A DNA stretch of 64,000 bases from an uncultured Lachnospiraceae bacterium (GCA_902476265.1 CABSCP010000001.1:484286-548285), one strand, 5' to 3'. Positions 33,663 through 42,814 are shown, counted from the first letter of the stretch. The notes: generated by a model not told the origin, from the sequence alone. Translations and numbers: made by a program.

Positions 33663-35180
33663 ATGGATTTAGAGGCAGTAAAGAAAATTCTACTGGATGG
33701 TGAGAAAGTTGATTTGGAGTGTAAAGAAGCGAAGAACAGTATGCCTAAATCTGTATATGAATCGTACTCAGGTTTCGCAAATACAAACGGTGGAAGAATC
33801 ATACTCGGGGTTCGAGAGGATAAAAATGCGTTGGAACCAAAAAAACGATTTGTGATTGAAGGAGTAGAGAATCCGAAGAAAATTTTAGAGGATTTTTGGA
33901 ATACGATCAATAGTAATAAGGTGAATGCCAATATTCTTATAGATAAGGATGTTTATATTGTAAGCCAGGATACTTTAAACCTGATCATAATAGAGGTTCC
34001 AAGGGCCGATTATAAACTACGCCCCATATATGTCGGTGAGAATCCGTATAAAGGAACATATAAAAGGAACAATGAAGGTGATTATCATTGTTCAGAAGAT
34101 GAAATCCGAGCAATGATCAGGGATCAAAATCCGGATGGTAATGACGGATTAGTACTCGAAAATTATTCAATGGAAGATATAGACCAAAATACTTTAAAAA
34201 GATATCGTACTCTATTTCAAAGTAAGAATCCCGGTCATATATGGAATGAATATGGAGATCAGGAATTTCTTGAAAAACTGGGAGGTTATCGTAAAGATAG
34301 AAGGAAGAATATTGAGGGGGTGACGCTTGCAGGACTGCTGATGTTCGGGAAGGGATTAGCAGTGCGCGATGAATTTGACAACATATTTATGGATTACCGT
34401 GATGAAAGATATACTACAACAGAAGTCAGGTGGAATGACCGTGTAACTTATGATGGTACCTGGGAAAATAATTTGTTTAACTATTTCAGCAAAGTTATTC
34501 CGAAGCTTGTTGAAGAATTAAAGAAACCATTTAAAATGGAAGGAATTCAGAGGGTTGATGATACACCGGTTCATAGAGCGATTCGAGAGGCTTTTGTGAA
34601 TATGATTATACATGCAGACTATTTATCGGAGGGAATTTTAAAGATCATAAAAAAAGAAAATGAATTTTCTTTTACAAATCCGGGAATTTTAAAGTTGCCC
34701 AAATCTGAAATCTTTAAGGGGGGAAATTCCAGAGCGAGAAATCCGCGTATGCAGACAATGTTGCGTTTGGTTGGCTTTGGCGATAATGCAGGATCGGGAT
34801 TTCCGTTCATCCTTGCAACGTGGGAAAATGAAAATTGGATAAATCCGGAACTCATAGAGGATACCGGTTTGAATCAAGTGACACTAAAGCTTTCTATGAT
34901 TCCCAAAAGAGAGAAAGGAGCCAAAAAGGAGCCAAAAAGGAGCCAAAAAAAGGAGCCAAAAAAAGGGGCTGATACCAGAAAAGCAAAGGAAATAAAAGAT
35001 AGAAAAAATAATGTATTGAAACTGATACGAAATGATGAAGCAATAACTCAGGCAGAGATTATGGAGAAACTGGATATTTCAAGAAAGCAGATTCAGGATA
35101 CAATAAAATCTCTTATAGAAGAGGGGAAAATTGTAAGAGAGGGATCGAATCGGAATGGATATTGGAAAATTCAGGATTAA
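33663..35180 (+). CDS. AlbA_2 (Schlafen-type) domain protein with C-terminal winged helix
   Basis: The protein has about 505 residues. An N-terminal AlbA_2 domain (about 5-130: EKVDLECKEAKNSMP, FANTNGGRIILGV) is followed by a HATPase-like ATP-binding middle (about 265-395: HRAIREAFVNMIIHADY, GDNAGSGFPFI). A Lys/Glu-rich repeat linker follows (about 418-440), then a winged helix (ITQAEIMEKLDISRKQIQDT). The family acts in transcription control or phage defence, but the role here is unknown. It is clearly AT-richer than both neighbours and breaks the operon setting, which suggests recent insertion. Its 3' end overlaps the next ORF by 26 bases. Confidence 0.82.
   Translation: MDLEAVKKILLDGEKVDLECKEAKNSMPKSVYESYSGFANTNGGRIILGVREDKNALEPKKRFVIEGVENPKKILEDFWNTINSNKVNANILIDKDVYIVSQDTLNLIIIEVPRADYKLRPIYVGENPYKGTYKRNNEGDYHCSEDEIRAMIRDQNPDGNDGLVLENYSMEDIDQNTLKRYRTLFQSKNPGHIWNEYGDQEFLEKLGGYRKDRRKNIEGVTLAGLLMFGKGLAVRDEFDNIFMDYRDERYTTTEVRWNDRVTYDGTWENNLFNYFSKVIPKLVEELKKPFKMEGIQRVDDTPVHRAIREAFVNMIIHADYLSEGILKIIKKENEFSFTNPGILKLPKSEIFKGGNSRARNPRMQTMLRLVGFGDNAGSGFPFILATWENENWINPELIEDTGLNQVTLKLSMIPKREKGAKKEPKRSQKKEPKKGADTRKAKEIKDRKNNVLKLIRNDEAITQAEIMEKLDISRKQIQDTIKSLIEEGKIVREGSNRNGYWKIQD
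34917..34964 (+). repeat. Short tandem repeat within the AlbA_2 gene
   Basis: Four GGAGCC-plus-A-tract units begin at 34917, 34928, 34939 and 34952, with lengths of 11, 11, 13 and 13 bases (48 in total, so in frame). Single-unit or A-tract slippage would shift the frame before the winged helix. Confidence 0.85.
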
Positions 35181-36306
35181 AGGGATGCTTTTTATAGCAT
35201 TGCTTCTGCTGTGCTCTTTCACAGTACAGGCAGCCCCCTCGCAGGAAGGAAAAGCCGCCGGAGAGGGATTGGCGGTCGGAGGGAGAATGGTCGTCGAAGA
35301 GGAAACAGCCGTGCTGTATCAGGAATATATGAGCCGCCTGAACGGAATCAAAAACAGTTCCGAACTGGCGGAAAACGGGTTTCGGATTGTGCGCTGGCAG
35401 ATGTTTCCCGTATGGCTGGAAAATCTGGGGGAGGTCACTTTTATTCCGGCCATGGAAGAAAGCTATCAGCGTCTTGCCCTGTTTTTTGCGGATGAAGAGG
35501 GAAATATTGTGTTTCGGACAGATCAGCTGGCCTGCAACTTTACCGGTTTAGGAGAGATGAAGCAGGACAATACGGGAATTGCGGCGGTATCTTTTCAGGA
35601 TGTGGATGAGGACGGTCTGACGGATATTGTGCTGATCACCACAGCCGGGAAGGAAGCAAAAGGCGAGGCGTACAAGGTGGGGGACGTGCTGTATCAAAAA
35701 GGGCAGGGATTTTACAGGGACTGGCGGGTTTCGGATAAGATCAACCGCTTTGGAATGAATAAGAGCGTGGATTTTATCACCGCCTATGCCCGGGAGGGAA
35801 AGTCAACGGAATTCCTTTATACTGCGGCAACGCTGGAAGAACTCAGACAGAATGGGTTTTCCGTCATTTCAGAACAGAGCTATTGGCGGGATTTTGAAAA
35901 ACTGGGAAGGCTTTTGGTGGTGCCCGGCAGCATCAGCATTGCCGATTATGAAATATTTATGATTTACCTGGTGAATGAGCAGGGGTATATCGTGTGGAGT
36001 TTTCAGCCCATGGGCAGCTACGATAACCTGTATGCGCTGCGGGGAACCAGCTGCCGGGATATCGACGGGGACGGCCTGAAGGATCTGGTGGTGCTGGCGC
36101 GTTATAGCAGGGAAGGCGTGCAGGGAGAACTGGTGGTGGAAAGCGATTATTCGGTTTATTACCAGAGAACCGGAGGCTTTTCGGAGGATCGGGAAATTAA
36201 GGATGCCTGCCCGTATGAGGACGGCGACACCATGGAAAAGCTTGTGGAAAAGCTGCGCAGCTGCTGGGGCTGGCAGACGCAGCCGGAAGGATTTTACAGA
36301 AGATGA
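35155..36306 (+). CDS. Secreted protein with FG-GAP/VCBS-like repeats
   Basis: This protein of up to 383 residues has a signal peptide (hydrophobic MLFIALLLLCSF core, cleavage around VQAAPS) and two repeated halves. Each half has a NGF(R/S)... segment and a calcium-type acidic loop (DVDEDGLTDIVL near 155 and DIDGDGLKDLVV near 302), as in FG-GAP repeats. It probably works outside the membrane as an accessory sensor for the two-component genes that follow (ATGA overlap). The start is uncertain. ATG 35155 lies inside the preceding AT-rich gene; ATG 35185 begins at the signal peptide core but has a poor ribosome-binding site. The native start may have been lost upstream. Confidence 0.72.
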   Translation: MDIGKFRIKGMLFIALLLLCSFTVQAAPSQEGKAAGEGLAVGGRMVVEEETAVLYQEYMSRLNGIKNSSELAENGFRIVRWQMFPVWLENLGEVTFIPAMEESYQRLALFFADEEGNIVFRTDQLACNFTGLGEMKQDNTGIAAVSFQDVDEDGLTDIVLITTAGKEAKGEAYKVGDVLYQKGQGFYRDWRVSDKINRFGMNKSVDFITAYAREGKSTEFLYTAATLEELRQNGFSVISEQSYWRDFEKLGRLLVVPGSISIADYEIFMIYLVNEQGYIVWSFQPMGSYDNLYALRGTSCRDIDGDGLKDLVVLARYSREGVQGELVVESDYSVYYQRTGGFSEDREIKDACPYEDGDTMEKLVEKLRSCWGWQTQPEGFYRR

Positions 36307-36962
36307 TAAAAATACTGATTGTGGATGATGAAAAACCGATTTGTGACCTGATTGATTTGAACCTGTCCTCCTCGGGTTACCATTGCACGGCGGTGCAGGA
36401 CGGTATGGAAGCGCTTTCGCTGATTGAAAAGGAAACGTTCGACCTGATTCTTTTGGATATCATGCTGCCGGGAGCGGACGGTTACGATATTATGGAATAT
36501 ATCCGTCCCATGGAAATTCCGGTGATTTTTATCACTGCAAAGCATGAGGTCAGAGACCGGGTAAAGGGATTAAAGCTTGGGGCAGACGATTATCTGGTGA
36601 AGCCTTTTGATGTGGTGGAACTGGTGGCCCGGGTGGAAGCCGTATTGCGGCGTTATAACAAAATGCAGAAGCAGCTGACTGCCGGAGATGTGACTGTGGA
36701 TGTGGAAGCCCACAGAGTTTGGAAGGCAGGGCGGCCGGTGTCTTTGACCAACAAGGAATTCGGGCTTCTGGTTTTATTCATGAGAAATAAAAATGTGGCC
36801 CTGTTTCGAGAAACCCTTTATGAGAAGGTCTGGGAAGAGGAGTACTACGGAGACAGCCGCACCCTGGATTTGCATGTGCAGCGGCTGAGAAAGAAGCTGG
36901 GCTGGGAACAGAACCTTTCGGCAGTGTATAAGGTGGGGTACCGTTTGGAGGAGCCAAAATGA
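36303..36962 (+). CDS. OmpR/PhoB family response regulator
   Basis: The 219-residue regulator has a receiver domain with acidic pair VDDE, phospho-acceptor Asp52 in LLDIMLPG and switch Lys in VKPFD, followed by an OmpR-type winged helix (SLTNKEFGLLVLF, TLDLHVQRLRKKL). It overlaps the previous stop and the next start by ATGA. PhoB-like regulators bind 11-bp direct repeats, and four such repeats stand before 39318. Confidence 0.95.
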   Translation: MIKILIVDDEKPICDLIDLNLSSSGYHCTAVQDGMEALSLIEKETFDLILLDIMLPGADGYDIMEYIRPMEIPVIFITAKHEVRDRVKGLKLGADDYLVKPFDVVELVARVEAVLRRYNKMQKQLTAGDVTVDVEAHRVWKAGRPVSLTNKEFGLLVLFMRNKNVALFRETLYEKVWEEEYYGDSRTLDLHVQRLRKKLGWEQNLSAVYKVGYRLEEPK

Positions 36963-38368
36963 AATTTTCGTTCAAGCTGCTTATGTGGACTGTCATGGTG
37001 ATGGCGGCCGCGCTGGGGTTTTCAGGCTACTATTTCGTCAATTATGTTTTTGAAACATCCCTGGCAAGAGAAACCAGCCAGGCCATGGATGAGAACAGCA
37101 TTTTATGCTTCGCCTTTGAAACCGCCGCGTTAAACGTGCCTGCCAAATATGATGTGCTGCAGGATTACACGGTGGAACAGATCGCCGCGGATCTGGAAAA
37201 GAGCAACAGCGCCGGGCGGCTTCTCTGTCTGTCCGATGAGGAAAAAGAAGTGCTTTATTCAAGCGACGGCTTTGCGGCCGACGACGGCCTGCGGGGACGG
37301 ACCGATGAAGAAAACAGGACCTGGCAGGTCAGGAAACTGGGAGAAAAATATTACATCCAGACGGGCAGCGCGGTAAAAGCGCTGGACCGTGTGCTGTATC
37401 TGGAAACCATGCGGGATGTTTCCGAGGTTTTTAAGGAGCGGTCGCTGGGATTTACGGTGTATCGGCGGGTGATGATGCTCATCCTGCTCTTTGGCGCTGT
37501 GCTGCTGCATCTGATTTCCTCCTGGCTGACCAGGCCGATCCGGCAGCTCACCAATGCGTCCAAGCGAATGGCAAAAGGAGAGTATGGATGCCGGGCAAAA
37601 CAGATCAGTGATGACGAACTGGGACAACTGACCGCAGATTTTAACAACATGGCAAATGTGCTGGAGGACACCATTCGCAGACTGGAGGAAGAAATCAGGG
37701 ACCGGGAAGACTTTATGGCGGCTTTTGCCCATGAACTGAAAACGCCTCTGACCTCCATTATCGGATATGCGGACCTGATGCGGTCCCGGAAGCTGGATGA
37801 GGAAAAAAGTTTTTTGTCGGCCAATTATATTTATACCGAAGGAAAACGTCTGGAAACCATGTCCCTGCGGCTTTTGGATATCATTGTAGCCAAAAAGAGG
37901 GAAATCCGGTTTGCCAAAGTTCCCGCGGGATTATTTTTGGATTGGCTCAACGATATGTTTTTGTCCAGAGAGGATATGCGGTTTCGTTTTCTCTGTGAGG
38001 AAGGTACCGTGTGGGCGGAGGCCGGACTGATCAAAGCGGTGCTCATGAACCTGGTGGATAATGCCTGCAAGGCTTCGGAACCGGGCAGCCTGATTGAAGT
38101 ATCGGGGAGCAGGGTGGAAAACGGTTATCGGTTTGCGGTAAAAGATCATGGAATCGGCATACCGGAAGAAGAAATTTCCAAAATTACCAAGGCCTTTTAT
38201 ATGGTGGATAAGTCCCGTTCCAGAAGCAAAAACGGAGCGGGGCTGGGACTGACTCTGTGCGCTGAAATCCTGCGGCTGCACGGCAGCTGTCTGAAAATTG
38301 AAAGCAGTGTGGGAAAAGGTTCCTGCTTTTCCTTTGTTCTGCCGGATCAGGAAGGAGGACCGGCATGA
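36959..38368 (+). CDS. Sensor histidine kinase
   Basis: The 469-residue kinase has a transmembrane helix (about 8-28), an extracellular domain (about 30-160), a second helix (about 168-190) and a HAMP domain (RPIRQLTNASKRMAKGEYG). HisKA contains FAHELKTPLTSIIG with phospho-His258. The HATPase domain has NLVDNACKAS, DHGIGIPEE and GAGLGLTL. It is the cognate kinase of the response regulator, with which it overlaps (ATGA). Confidence 0.94.
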   Translation: MKFSFKLLMWTVMVMAAALGFSGYYFVNYVFETSLARETSQAMDENSILCFAFETAALNVPAKYDVLQDYTVEQIAADLEKSNSAGRLLCLSDEEKEVLYSSDGFAADDGLRGRTDEENRTWQVRKLGEKYYIQTGSAVKALDRVLYLETMRDVSEVFKERSLGFTVYRRVMMLILLFGAVLLHLISSWLTRPIRQLTNASKRMAKGEYGCRAKQISDDELGQLTADFNNMANVLEDTIRRLEEEIRDREDFMAAFAHELKTPLTSIIGYADLMRSRKLDEEKSFLSANYIYTEGKRLETMSLRLLDIIVAKKREIRFAKVPAGLFLDWLNDMFLSREDMRFRFLCEEGTVWAEAGLIKAVLMNLVDNACKASEPGSLIEVSGSRVENGYRFAVKDHGIGIPEEEISKITKAFYMVDKSRSRSKNGAGLGLTLCAEILRLHGSCLKIESSVGKGSCFSFVLPDQEGGPA

Positions 38369-39228
38369 AAAAGTGGCTGAAAAATATTGTATTTTTATGT
38401 ATTGCCGGGCTGGTTGTGACGGTTTGTGTCTGGGGACCGGAGGCGATGACCGGATACCGGGATCGGCAGATGTTGGGAGAAATTCATGTGCGGCCGGTGG
38501 AAGAAGCGGGGGAAGGTTACCGCTACAAGCTGGACAGTAACCAGCGGCTTTATATTCTGGCGCAGTGCCTGAACAGCCAGAAGGTGCCGGAGAGCGAGCA
38601 GGGCGTGGGGACAGGAGAACATACAGACAGTTCCGGAAGTCTCATGGGAAACCCGGCGGCAAACGCCGCTTACCGGCAGTTGGGCGGAACCTATGCGTTT
38701 GTGGTGAATCACAGAGGCCCCTCGGAAAATGAATATACCTGGGAGGAGATTTTTCCCGCCTGTACAAAGGAACTGGAGGAACTGAAAAATCTGGGGATTC
38801 TGCCGGCTTCCGTAAAGGAAGTCAATGCAGAAGATTATGATGCGGTGCTGTATTCTGCCATCGACGTGCTGGAGCCCCGCAACAATGTGGCGGTGTGGAA
38901 GGTGAGTCTGGCGGACAGGCAGAGAAGTACGGACAGGAATAACCGTCTGATTGACGCCTATCTGGACGCGGACAGCGGAAAAATTTATGAGTTTTATGTG
39001 CGTACGCCGCGGACCTGGGAAGAAATCGATCCGGATGTGGTGGCAGAGAGCTGGAGGCAGTATATGGGCCTTCGGGAGCCGCAGCCTTATGATTCCGATA
39101 ACCCGCTTCTGGAGACTACCCCTTTCTTTCAGAAATACGTTTTTGAGGGGATGGAAAACGATAAAACAATTGTGACAATCGGGTTTTACGAAGGAATAAA
39201 CGAACTGTTTTTAAAAATTTCACAATGA
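38365..39228 (+). CDS. Membrane-anchored extracellular protein of the two-component operon
   Basis: The 287-residue protein has an N-terminal membrane anchor (about 6-25) and an extracellular part that is not recognised in detail. A segment of about residues 175-230 (NVAVWKVSLAD, YLDADSGKIYEF) resembles PepSY- or anti-sigma-type extracellular folds, but this is weak. It is translationally coupled to the kinase (ATGA), so it probably modulates signalling. Confidence 0.65.
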   Translation: MKKWLKNIVFLCIAGLVVTVCVWGPEAMTGYRDRQMLGEIHVRPVEEAGEGYRYKLDSNQRLYILAQCLNSQKVPESEQGVGTGEHTDSSGSLMGNPAANAAYRQLGGTYAFVVNHRGPSENEYTWEEIFPACTKELEELKNLGILPASVKEVNAEDYDAVLYSAIDVLEPRNNVAVWKVSLADRQRSTDRNNRLIDAYLDADSGKIYEFYVRTPRTWEEIDPDVVAESWRQYMGLREPQPYDSDNPLLETTPFFQKYVFEGMENDKTIVTIGFYEGINELFLKISQ

Positions 39229-39279
39229 TGCAACTTTGATGCAAAAATGATGTTTTTCTGATGCTGCCGCCATGTAATC
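39226..39279 (+). promoter_or_regulatory. Four tandem 11-bp direct repeats before the amidase-deacetylase gene
   Basis: TGATG starts at 39226, 39237, 39248 and 39259, an exact 11-bp period; the first two units read TGATGCAA. This is the spacing of PhoB/OmpR-type binding sites. TGTAAT at 39274-39279 sits 10 bases after the last repeat and may be the -10 of an activated promoter. The first repeat overlaps the previous stop codon. Binding by the 36303 regulator is inferred. Confidence 0.7.
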
Positions 39280-39317
39280 TGAAGGCAGAGATACAGCATG
39301 GGAGGAGCATCATTTTT

Positions 39318-40763
39318 ATGCAAAAGAGGAAAAACAGACGAAAAACAGGCTGGATATTATGCTGTCTGGGTGCAGTAGCCATCGGCATAGGACTGGTGTC
39401 TTTATATATGGCAGGAAACGTGCTGGCTGCCCCGGAGGATCCGGCTGCGGAGGCCGTTATGAGAGCTTTCAAAGAGCAGGAAGAAGCATCGGGTGGGAAA
39501 GAAACGGAAGTTTCCCCAGAGGACGGGCAGACACAGCCTGCGGAGGAACACACCAGCCAGGTTCAGACACAGCCTGCAGGGCCGGAAAAACCTGCAGGGC
39601 CTTTGCTCATTATGGTGGATCCCGGCCACGGCGGTCTGGACGAAGGCTGCTCCTGGAATGAGGTGACCGAAAAGCAGATCAATCTGGAAATCGCTCTTCT
39701 TTTAAAAGAAAAACTGGAAGAAAAGGGATATCGGGTCCGCCTGGCCCGGGAGGATGACACATATCTTGCAAAAGAAGACAGAGCAGTGCAGGCCAACCGT
39801 GACCGGGCGGATGCTTATATCAGCATTCACCAGAACACCTGGGAGGATTCTGCTATTGAAGGAATCGAAACCTGGTATGACGGCTCGAATCCTTCCAGGG
39901 ATTCCAGACGGCTGGCGCGGCTCGTCCACAGATATACCGTAAAAAAGACAGGGGCATTGGACCGGGAGGCGAAAGAGGATCCGCAGCTGTATGTGACCAG
40001 GAGCACGGAGATGCCGTCCTGTCTGATTGAAACCGGATTTTTGTCCAACCAAAAGGAAAGAGGACTTTTGGAAACGGAGGAATATCGGGAAAAGATCGCC
40101 GAGGGAATCGCAGAGGGCGTGGATTTGTTTTTTCATCCAAAGACGATGTATCTGACCTTTGACGACGGACCTTCGGCAGAAAACACGGTAGAGGTACTGG
40201 ATATTTTAAAAGAAAAAAACGTGAAGGCCACCTTTTTTGTGGTGGGGGAAAGCGTCAGAAAACACCCGGAGGTGGCCCGGCGGATCGTGGCGGAAGGACA
40301 TACCATCGGAATCCATTGTAACAACCATGCATATGAGACGGTATATGAAAGTGCGGACAGTTACATCAAAGATTTTGAAGAGGCTGATAAAGCCGTGCGG
40401 GAGGTGACCGGCGTAGAGGCGGTATTTTTCCGTTTTCCGGGAGGCAGCATCAATTCCTATAATAAAGCGGTGCGGGAAGAAATCATTGAAAAAATGACCG
40501 AAAAGGGGTATGTTTATTTTGACTGGAACGCAAGTCTTGAAGATGCGGTAAAAAATCCGGACCCCCAAAAACTGATCGAGAATGGGGTGCAGACTACCCT
40601 GGGACGGAAAAAAGTGGTGATGCTGGCCCATGATGTGGTGCACAGCACGGCCCTTTGCTTAGAACAGCTGCTGGATGCCTTTCCGGAATATGAAATGCGT
40701 CCTCTGACGGAAGGGGTGGAACCGGTGCAGTTTCATGAAAAAGCTGAGGGATTGGGGAGCTAA
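39318..40763 (+). CDS. N-acetylmuramoyl-L-alanine amidase fused to polysaccharide deacetylase
   Basis: The protein has 481 residues: a cytosolic basic N terminus and a membrane anchor (about 12-32), a Gln/Glu/Pro linker (about 50-95), and an amidase_3 domain (about 97-272: MVDPGHGGLDEG, SIHQNTWED, catalytic Glu in SCLIETGFLSN). A NodB deacetylase domain follows (about 275-475: TFDDGPS at 280-286, HCNNH metal site, RFPGGS). It joins peptide-cleaving and N-deacetylating activities on cell wall in one protein. Some residues (HQN in place of HAN in the amidase) deviate, so activity needs testing. ATG 39318 is chosen because of the upstream GGAGGAG. Confidence 0.9.
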   Translation: MQKRKNRRKTGWILCCLGAVAIGIGLVSLYMAGNVLAAPEDPAAEAVMRAFKEQEEASGGKETEVSPEDGQTQPAEEHTSQVQTQPAGPEKPAGPLLIMVDPGHGGLDEGCSWNEVTEKQINLEIALLLKEKLEEKGYRVRLAREDDTYLAKEDRAVQANRDRADAYISIHQNTWEDSAIEGIETWYDGSNPSRDSRRLARLVHRYTVKKTGALDREAKEDPQLYVTRSTEMPSCLIETGFLSNQKERGLLETEEYREKIAEGIAEGVDLFFHPKTMYLTFDDGPSAENTVEVLDILKEKNVKATFFVVGESVRKHPEVARRIVAEGHTIGIHCNNHAYETVYESADSYIKDFEEADKAVREVTGVEAVFFRFPGGSINSYNKAVREEIIEKMTEKGYVYFDWNASLEDAVKNPDPQKLIENGVQTTLGRKKVVMLAHDVVHSTALCLEQLLDAFPEYEMRPLTEGVEPVQFHEKAEGLGS

Positions 40764-40837
40764 GGACAGGCGGCGGAAGGGCAGACCAGGACCCGGAGAA
40801 GGCCCTGATTGCTGCGTGCCTCAGCCCCTAGAGGTTT

Positions 40838-41875
40838 TCAGATATCCCAAAGGAAAATGTTAGAATACCGCCGTGTTTCGGAATACATGGAATGCCATTT
40901 CGGCAGCGGCGCTTTGCCGATAAAACGGGCGCCCAGCTTTTCACAAACCCGATAGGAAGCATGATTTAACGGATTGTTGGTGATACATAATGTTTTCATG
41001 CCGTGGGCTTTTGCTGCGGGAAGCAGAAGGCGGCAGGCTCTGCCTGCATACCCATGTCCCCGGAAAGGCTCGTCTATGGCGTAGCCGATGTTGCCGCTGT
41101 AAAACAGGTTTTCATCATAGCCGATGCGCAGATCGGCGTAACCGATGGACTCGTCATGAAGGCAGATTTCAAAACGATAACAGGGAACCCAGCCTTTTTG
41201 GGAATCGGCAGGTGATTTACGGATGCAGGTGAGGCTGATTTCTCCGTCAGAAAGAGCCGGAAGTTCTGTAAAATCATGGAAAATGACGGGGCGTTTTACA
41301 TAGGAATCCCGGGCCTTCAGGCAGACCCAGTCCTCCCGCAGGATTCCATAGCAGGCCGCATCGCAGATGCCCTGATTACTGTAGTCCGCGCTGCGCTGTG
41401 TTCCTTCGTATTGGAGACCGCATTTTTCCATCACCATACCGGAATGGGGATTGTTGGGATCGTGCTGGGACTCAATCCGGTTGAAACCGGTATGGGTGAA
41501 GAGAAAATCAATGACGGCCGCCAGGGCTTCGCTCATGATGCCCTGATGCCAGTAGGAGGCGGACAGACAATAGCCAATGTGCGCTTTTTTGGTATTTTCA
41601 TCCTGAGAAACCACGCTGATGGCGCCGATGGGGTCTCCTTTTCCGGCAAGAGGGACGATGGCCCAATGATAGAACGACGGATTCTCATATTTTGCGATCC
41701 ATTCCGTCAGGATGACACGGGTGACGCCAGGATCCGTGTGGGGCGTCCATCTTAAAAAACGGGTCACGCGGCTGTCGGAAGCCCAGTTGTCATACATGGC
41801 CTGCGTGTCATTGGCAGTAAATGGGCGCAGAGTGAGACGGTTGGTGGTCAGTTCTTGGGTTCCTGCATGCTTCAT
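40838..41875 (-). CDS. Tandem GNAT acetyltransferase
   Basis: The 345-residue protein holds two GNAT domains. The first is RimJ-like (about 10-185: TNRLTLRPFTANDTQAMYDNW, ASYWHQGIMSEALAAVIDFLF, RIESQHDPNNPHSGMVMEKCG). The second lies at about 190-345 (SIGYADLRIGYD, EPFRGHGYAGRACRLLLPAA, NPLNHASYRVCEKLGA). Both have the acetyl-CoA loop and the C-terminal Asn. Substrates are unknown. ATG 41875 follows AAAGGAG; the longer reading frame to 41974 is not supported. Confidence 0.88.
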   Translation of the reverse strand: MKHAGTQELTTNRLTLRPFTANDTQAMYDNWASDSRVTRFLRWTPHTDPGVTRVILTEWIAKYENPSFYHWAIVPLAGKGDPIGAISVVSQDENTKKAHIGYCLSASYWHQGIMSEALAAVIDFLFTHTGFNRIESQHDPNNPHSGMVMEKCGLQYEGTQRSADYSNQGICDAACYGILREDWVCLKARDSYVKRPVIFHDFTELPALSDGEISLTCIRKSPADSQKGWVPCYRFEICLHDESIGYADLRIGYDENLFYSGNIGYAIDEPFRGHGYAGRACRLLLPAAKAHGMKTLCITNNPLNHASYRVCEKLGARFIGKAPLPKWHSMYSETRRYSNIFLWDI

Positions 41876-41954
41876 GGCAAAAGCTCCTTTCCGGATCGCA
41901 TATATTTGAAATAGATCATAACACATAATTCGGCAAAAAGAAACGAGGGAATAA

Positions 41955-42695
41955 ATGATGAACGAAATGATCAAAGAGCTTCATAATCGAAAATCGGTCC
42001 GCGTTTTCACGGAACAGAAAATTACCCCGGAGCAGAAACGGGAAATTCTGCTGGCGGCAACAGCTGCGCCCACTGCGGGAAACCAGCAGCTGTATACCAT
42101 TCTGGACATCACGGATGAGGAATTGAAGAAAAAGCTTGCCGTGACCTGCGATAATCAGCCATTTATCGCCAAAGCGCCCATGGTGCTGATTTTCTGTGCG
42201 GACGCCCAAAAGTGGTATGATCTGTATGAAGCAGGGGGATGCGAACCGAGAAAGCCCGGCGCAGGGGATTTGATGCTGGCGGTGGCGGACAGCTGTATCG
42301 CCGCCCAGAATGCGGTGACGGCGGCCCAGAGTATGGGAATCGGTTCCTGTTATATCGGGGATATCATGGAGCGCTGCGAAGAGCACCGCAGTCTGTTAAA
42401 TCTGCCCGAGTATGTATTTCCGGCGGCCATGCTGGTGTTCGGATATCCCACCAGGCAGCAGGAGGAAAGGCCAAAGCCCCGGCGCTGCAGGCTGGAGGAT
42501 ATCGTGCACGAAAACGGCTATCAGAGAAAAACGGCAGATGCGCTGGAGCGGATGTTTGATAAGGAATATCCGGACGGAAAATTTGAAGATTGGATCAAAA
42601 GATTCTGCGCCAGAAAATACAATTCTGACTTTGCCAGAGAAATGAGCCGGTCCGTTGAAGTTTATCTGGAAGCGTTCCGGCAGCAGGAAACATAA
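41955..42695 (+). CDS. Nitroreductase family protein
   Basis: The 246-residue FMN-dependent nitroreductase-fold protein resembles NfsA/FRP types: N-terminal NRKSVRVFTEQKITPEQ, LLAATAAPTAGNQQ (FMN site), SMGIGSCYIGDI and FGYPT. There is a C-terminal extension of about 40 residues. It reduces nitro or quinone compounds with NAD(P)H; the natural substrate is unknown. It is divergent from the tandem GNAT, with 79 bases between. ATG 41958 is equally possible as start. Confidence 0.87.
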   Translation: MMNEMIKELHNRKSVRVFTEQKITPEQKREILLAATAAPTAGNQQLYTILDITDEELKKKLAVTCDNQPFIAKAPMVLIFCADAQKWYDLYEAGGCEPRKPGAGDLMLAVADSCIAAQNAVTAAQSMGIGSCYIGDIMERCEEHRSLLNLPEYVFPAAMLVFGYPTRQQEERPKPRRCRLEDIVHENGYQRKTADALERMFDKEYPDGKFEDWIKRFCARKYNSDFAREMSRSVEVYLEAFRQQET

Positions 42696-42757
42696 CAGAA
42701 GGATGGAAGTGCCGTTAAGTTTTGAAGCAGTTTACGAAAATTTTACAGATGCAGCGG

Positions 42758-42787
42758 TTGACAAAAAGCCCTTCCATCTCTTATACT
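42758..42787 (+). promoter_or_regulatory. Promoter of the riboswitch-P-type ATPase transcript
   Basis: TTGACA (42758-42763) and TATACT (42782-42787), 18-base spacer, located 28 bases before the aptamer. Confidence 0.75.
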
Positions 42788-42814
42788 AAGCCCCAGACAA
42801 GAAAAAAGCATATC

